Shown here: positions 30,643 to 35,307 of the stretch, piece by piece | Layout of the letters: every line of letters begins with the position of its first letter | Numbering within the stretch: the first letter of the stretch is position 1 | Origin: an uncultured Gimesia sp. | GTDB taxonomy: Bacteria; Planctomycetota; Planctomycetia; Planctomycetales; Planctomycetaceae | DNA length: 35,307 bases | Direction: 5' to 3' | NCBI RefSeq assembly: GCF_937910335.1 | Contig: NZ_CALEMX010000242.1 | Coordinates: 1 to 35,307 of the forward strand | The notes under the pieces: generated by a model | Seen by the model: only the letters and a program-made list of their open reading frames with translations | Database searches by the model: none | Told to the model about the DNA's origin: nothing | Made by a program: the position numbers and the translations under genes

Positions 30643-33036
30643 ATGTCTCAGGTAATGATCAGGCATTTTGGAATGGGGCTGGTTGTTTTTTTACTTCTCC
30701 CGAACCAGGCCGACGCTGAAGAAAAAAAAGTCAGTTTCAATCGTGATATCCGTCCGATTCTTTCGCGAAACTGCTTCCAATGTCACGGCCCTGATTCGAC
30801 ACATCGAGAAGCAGATTTACGCCTGGACCTTGAAGAGAGTGTTAAAAAAACATCTGGAGCCGAATTGATTATTCGTCCCGGGCAGCCTGATCAGAGTCTG
30901 CTGTTCGAGCGCATTACCAGCAACGACCCCGATCTGGTTATGCCACCTGCCGATTCCGGAAAGTCACTCAAGCCATCTGAAATTCAAATGATTAAACAAT
31001 GGATTGAAGAGGGCGCCCCCTGGTCTAAACACTGGGCCTATTTGAAGCCACAGTCAACGTCCGTGCCGAAGGTGAAGAATCAGAACTGGCCTCTGAACTG
31101 GATTGATCATTTTATTTTAGCCCGTCTGGAGGAACAAAAACTTCAGCCAGCGGAGGAAGCAGATAAAATCACTCTGATTCGTCGTCTCAGTTTTGACCTG
31201 ACGGGACTTCCGCCTACTCCAGAGGAAGTGAATCAGTTTGTTAAAGATCAAAGCAGGCAGTCTTACGAACAGCTTGTGGATCGATTACTGGCGTCTCCTC
31301 ATTACGGAGAACGGATGGCGATGTACTGGCTGGATCTCGTCCGTTTCGCTGATACTGTGGGTTATCATGGTGATCAGGATCACCATATTTCTCCCTATCG
31401 CGATTATGTCATTCGAGCATTTAACGAGAACCTGCCCTTCGATCAATTTACCCGAGAGCAGTTGGCGGGCGATTTATTACCGAACTCAACGCTGCAACAA
31501 AAAGTCGCCACCGGTTATAACCGTGTGCTGCAAACTTCGCATGAGGGAGGAGTACAACGAAAGGAATATCTGGCCATCTACGCCGCCGACCGTATCCGAA
31601 ATTTTTCCGGTGTCTGGATGGGGGCAACCATGGGTTGTTGTCAATGTCATGACCACAAGTATGACCCCTATACCATCAAGGATTTTTATTCGCTGGTTTC
31701 CTTTTTTGCGGATATCGATGAAGACCAGCACCTGCGACGCGGCTCCGATCGCATACCGACAGTACGCGCACCCGAAATGTTTCTCTATAAAGATTCAGAA
31801 ATAAAACAGATTTCTGAAATCGAATCAAATATGAAAACCATTGAATTGGCTTTGAAGTCAACGACGGTTGAAAAAGATAAAAAGCGATTGAAGCAGGAGT
31901 TGGAAAAACTGAAAAAAACGCGTGCGGCTATAGATCGCAGTGCAACAAAAACGATGATCACCGTCTCGATCAAACCACGTGATATTCGAATTCTGCCGCG
32001 AGGTAACTGGCTTGATGAAAGCGGTCCTCTTGTTCAACCCGCCATTCCTGAATTTCTGGGAAGTTTAAAAAATGATCACAGCCGTTTAACTCGTCTTGAT
32101 CTGGCAAACTGGTTATCAGACAAAAACGGATATGGTTTGTTGACCGCTCGGGTATTTGCCAATCGATTCTGGTATCTCTTTTTCGGTCGTGGAATTGCTC
32201 CCGTGCTGGATGATTTTGGAGGACAGGGAGGACCACCGCATTATCAGGAACTCCTGGACCAATTGGCTTTGAAATTTTATGAAGATCAATGGGATGTCAA
32301 ACAAATGGTCAAGTTCATCGTAATGAGCCGGGCCTATCGCCAGTCTTCACTGGAATCTGCTGAACAGCGAAAACGTGATCCGTTCAATCAAAAGCTCAAT
32401 CGTCAGGCACGTTTTCGTTTACCTGCAGAAATGATTCGGGATAATGCGCTGGCCATCAGCGGACTTCTAGTGACAGACATTGGTGGCCCAAGCGTAAAGC
32501 CTTATCAACCAGCGGGCTATTATCGTCACTTGAATTTTCCCAAGCGGAAATATGTTTCACATACTGATGAACGGCAATGGCGTCGAGGGTTGTATGTGCA
32601 TTGGCAACGACAGTTTCTACACCCCATGTTGAAGGCCTTTGATGCGCCCAGCCGCGAAGAATGTACAGCACAGCGACCTCAATCAAATACACCGATTGCT
32701 GCGATGACTTTGTTGAATGATCCCACATTCATCGAAGCAGCCCGTAAGTTCGCTGAAGACGTTTTGCAGAATGGTGGTAAATCTGATACAGAGAAAATAC
32801 GGTATGCTTTTTCCAAAGCAACCTCCCGCGCTCCTGAAAAAATAGAATCAAACGCGCTGATGAAATTATTAAATTCGAATCGCAGGGTTTATCAATCAAA
32901 ACCCAAAGATGCTCAAGCGATCACAAATTCCGGATTAGCAAAAACGAAACAGAATTTGGATGCGGTTGAAATCGCCTCATGGACGGAAGTCACACGGGCA
33001 TTGTTGAATCTGAATGAAGTGGTGACGAGGAATTAA
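30643..33036 (+). CDS. Planctomycete cytochrome-c domain (PSCyt1) / DUF1549 / DUF1553 protein
   Basis: Signal-like N-terminus; heme c motif SRNCFQCHGPD; DUF1549 (NWIDHFILARLEEQKLQPAEEADKITLIRRLSFDLTGLPPTPEEV) and DUF1553 (LTRLDLANWLSDKNGYGLLTARVFANRFWYLFFGRGI) blocks. Confidence 0.94.
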   Translation: MSQVMIRHFGMGLVVFLLLPNQADAEEKKVSFNRDIRPILSRNCFQCHGPDSTHREADLRLDLEESVKKTSGAELIIRPGQPDQSLLFERITSNDPDLVMPPADSGKSLKPSEIQMIKQWIEEGAPWSKHWAYLKPQSTSVPKVKNQNWPLNWIDHFILARLEEQKLQPAEEADKITLIRRLSFDLTGLPPTPEEVNQFVKDQSRQSYEQLVDRLLASPHYGERMAMYWLDLVRFADTVGYHGDQDHHISPYRDYVIRAFNENLPFDQFTREQLAGDLLPNSTLQQKVATGYNRVLQTSHEGGVQRKEYLAIYAADRIRNFSGVWMGATMGCCQCHDHKYDPYTIKDFYSLVSFFADIDEDQHLRRGSDRIPTVRAPEMFLYKDSEIKQISEIESNMKTIELALKSTTVEKDKKRLKQELEKLKKTRAAIDRSATKTMITVSIKPRDIRILPRGNWLDESGPLVQPAIPEFLGSLKNDHSRLTRLDLANWLSDKNGYGLLTARVFANRFWYLFFGRGIAPVLDDFGGQGGPPHYQELLDQLALKFYEDQWDVKQMVKFIVMSRAYRQSSLESAEQRKRDPFNQKLNRQARFRLPAEMIRDNALAISGLLVTDIGGPSVKPYQPAGYYRHLNFPKRKYVSHTDERQWRRGLYVHWQRQFLHPMLKAFDAPSREECTAQRPQSNTPIAAMTLLNDPTFIEAARKFAEDVLQNGGKSDTEKIRYAFSKATSRAPEKIESNALMKLLNSNRRVYQSKPKDAQAITNSGLAKTKQNLDAVEIASWTEVTRALLNLNEVVTRN

Positions 33037-33041
33037 ACGCT

Positions 33042-34490
33042 ATGAATGATTGGAATCAGATACAAATCGGTTTAAACCGTCGCACATTTCTGTCTCAATC
33101 GGGTGTTGGGCTGGGAGCAGCCGCTCTCAGTTCTTTATTGTCCGGAGAAAAAACCGCAACGGCGCAATCGAAGCGACAAGGGGCATCAGTCGGAGGACTG
33201 CCAGGCTTGCCGCATTTTGCGCCAAAAGCAAAGCGGGTGATCTTCCTATGTATGGCCGGTGGCCCGACACATCTTGAGACGTTTGACTATAAACCCAAGT
33301 TAGCACAAATGGATGGGAAGCCATTTCCAGAAAGCTACACGAAAGGCCAACCCATTGCGCAATTACAGGGAAAAGTACTGAAATGCCAGGGACCTTTGAC
33401 CAAATTTCGAAAGTACGGACAGAGCGGTCAGGAAATCAGTGACTTCCTCCCCTGGACGGGAAAAATCGCGGATGAGATTTGTATCATTCGCTCCATGGTG
33501 ACCGAGCAAATCAATCATGATCCCGCGCATACGTTTCTGAATACGGGAACCATCATCAGTGGTCGACCTTCGATGGGCTCCTGGATCACCTATGGTCTCG
33601 GCAGCGAAACAGAAGAATTACCCGGCTTCGTTGTACTCACTAGTGTGGGCGGACGAAATCCCCAACCGATTGCTTCACGACAATGGGGAACCGGCTTTCT
33701 TCCCAGCCGCTATCAGGGAGTGCAGTTTAACTCCACGGGAGATCCGGTAAATTATTTAACGAATCCGGCTGGCATCAATGCACAACAACAGAAAGAACTG
33801 ATTGAAACGGTTCAAAAACTGGATCAGTTCCGCAACCAGCGCGTGGCCAATCCGGAAATTGACACACGCATCGCCGCCTATGAAATGGCATTCAAAATGC
33901 AAACCTCGGTTCCCGAATTAATGGATCTTTCCGGCGAATCGAAACAGACACTGGAAATGTATGGCGCTGAACCAGGATCGGGAACTTATGCCACGAATTG
34001 TCTGCTGGCAAGACGACTGGCCGAACGAGGTTCCAGATTTATTCATCTTTATCATCGTGGATGGGACCATCATGGTGATCTAGTTCGCTATATGAATACC
34101 TGTTGTGGTTTAACAGACAAGCCAACCTGGGCGTTAATCAACGATCTCAAAAAACGTGGAATGCTCGATGAGACACTGGTGATCTGGGGTGGTGAATTTG
34201 GCAGAACTCCCATGTTCCAAGGCAAAGGGGGCGCGGGCCGCGATCATCATATTAAAGGATTTTCGATGTGGATGGCAGGGGGAGGGATAAAAGGTGGAAT
34301 AACCCATGGTGCAACCGACGAATTAGGCTATAATTCTGTTGAGAACATTGTGAATGTCCGAGATCTGCATGCAACGATGCTGCACCTGCTGGGAATCAAT
34401 CATCAACGATTCAGCGTGGAATTCCAAGGCTTGGATACCAGACTCACGGGTGTCGAAGAAGCACATGTAATCAAAAAAATTCTGACGTAG
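33042..34490 (+). CDS. DUF1501 domain protein (sulfatase-like fold), Tat signal
   Basis: NRRTFLSQSGVGLGAAALSSLL; VIFLCMAGGPTHLETFDYKPKL; LVIWGGEFGRTPMFQGKGGAGRDHH; starts 5 nt after the upstream stop. Confidence 0.94.
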   Translation: MNDWNQIQIGLNRRTFLSQSGVGLGAAALSSLLSGEKTATAQSKRQGASVGGLPGLPHFAPKAKRVIFLCMAGGPTHLETFDYKPKLAQMDGKPFPESYTKGQPIAQLQGKVLKCQGPLTKFRKYGQSGQEISDFLPWTGKIADEICIIRSMVTEQINHDPAHTFLNTGTIISGRPSMGSWITYGLGSETEELPGFVVLTSVGGRNPQPIASRQWGTGFLPSRYQGVQFNSTGDPVNYLTNPAGINAQQQKELIETVQKLDQFRNQRVANPEIDTRIAAYEMAFKMQTSVPELMDLSGESKQTLEMYGAEPGSGTYATNCLLARRLAERGSRFIHLYHRGWDHHGDLVRYMNTCCGLTDKPTWALINDLKKRGMLDETLVIWGGEFGRTPMFQGKGGAGRDHHIKGFSMWMAGGGIKGGITHGATDELGYNSVENIVNVRDLHATMLHLLGINHQRFSVEFQGLDTRLTGVEEAHVIKKILT

Positions 34491-34586
34491 TATGGCACTA
34501 TATAGTCCCCGAAGGGCGCCCCGATGGTCTTGATCGTCGCGGCGTCTTCATTTAAATCTGCCACAGGAAGCCATTCTGTGTCCTGG

Positions 34587-35307
34587 TTACACTTTGAGAT
34601 CTTCCGCGCTCTGTTCCAAATCGCTTTGATAGCGCTGTCTGACTGGTTCAATAATTTCAGCGATAAATGCATCCACCTGCTCGGGAGCACGGCCGATATA
34701 TTTCCTGGCATCGAGGGCACTGTTCAGGTCACATTTCGAGAATGCGGGATCTTTTTGCAGGCGTTCGATCAGGTCATTCTGTCCGCCATGTACTTTCACT
34801 TCTGCGCCAGCCGCCTGACTGTGAACGCGGATGAGTTCATGCAAATCCTGACGATCACCGCCCGCTGCTACACCGGCCATCAAAAATTCTTCGGTCGCCA
34901 TAAAGGGCAGCTCTTCGTTCAAATGTTTCTCGATGACTTTGGGATAAACGACCATACCATCGACAATATTGCGATACAGAATTAGAACAGCGTCGATTGC
35001 CAGAAAAGATTGAGGCAGGGACAGGCGCCGATTGGCACTGTCGTCCAAGGTTCGTTCCATCCATTGTGTTGCAGCGGTATCTTCGGCATTGGAAGTTAGA
35101 CTCATCGCAAAGCGGGCCAATGAACACATCCGTTCGGATCGCATGGGATTCCGTTTGTAAGCCATTGCAGAAGAACCAATTTGTTTCTTTTCAAACGGTT
35201 CTTCCAGCTCCTTACGGTTTTGTAAAATTCGAATATCATTGCCGGCTTTATGCGCCGATTGACCAATGCCACTCAACGCCGACAATACCTGAGCATCGAC
35301 TTTGCGT
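34587..35307 (-). CDS. purB: Adenylosuccinate lyase, C-terminal part (gene continues past the right edge)
   Basis: Signature [38 protein letters not shown]; frame stays open to the window end ([15 protein letters not shown]). Confidence 0.92.
   Translation of the reverse strand, partial: RKVDAQVLSALSGIGQSAHKAGNDIRILQNRKELEEPFEKKQIGSSAMAYKRNPMRSERMCSLARFAMSLTSNAEDTAATQWMERTLDDSANRRLSLPQSFLAIDAVLILYRNIVDGMVVYPKVIEKHLNEELPFMATEEFLMAGVAAGGDRQDLHELIRVHSQAAGAEVKVHGGQNDLIERLQKDPAFSKCDLNSALDARKYIGRAPEQVDAFIAEIIEPVRQRYQSDLEQSAEDLKV

Overview
The window looks like chromosomal DNA from a planctomycete. The main clue is the PSCyt1/DUF1549/DUF1553 + DUF1501 gene pair, supported by DUF1080, Tat-signal Gfo/Idh/MocA and secreted beta-propeller genes; the lineage call is inference. 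It is mostly ordinary core and accessory metabolism. Gene content in order: Trk/Ktr potassium uptake pair, glpK, amt, a chaperone cluster (groEL1-groES-groEL2-dnaJ-grpE, then an FmdB-type zinc ribbon, yacG, an EamA permease and a gamma-carbonic anhydrase), a Gfo/Idh/MocA oxidoreductase, an EF-hand protein and PQQ-type beta-propeller, yjbQ, aroC, DUF1614, TauE/SafE, an M28 peptidase, a sulfotransferase, xylB, DUF1080, SDR, a threonine-dehydratase-like enzyme, the DUF1549/DUF1553-DUF1501 pair, and a partial purB at the right edge. I saw no rRNA, tRNA, CRISPR array, intact mobile element or recognisable defence system. The observations most worth a second look are: a sigma54-type promoter upstream of amt; two diverged GroELs around one GroES, where the copy with the GGM tail also has a His/Asp-rich insert and substitutions at substrate-binding positions; an unlisted small ORF and nested inverted repeats in the 750-bp gap before groEL1; and a possible four-helix-bundle gene remnant in the gap before xylB. 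I found no convincing evidence of a wholly new system. All identifications come from reading motifs by eye, with no database search.
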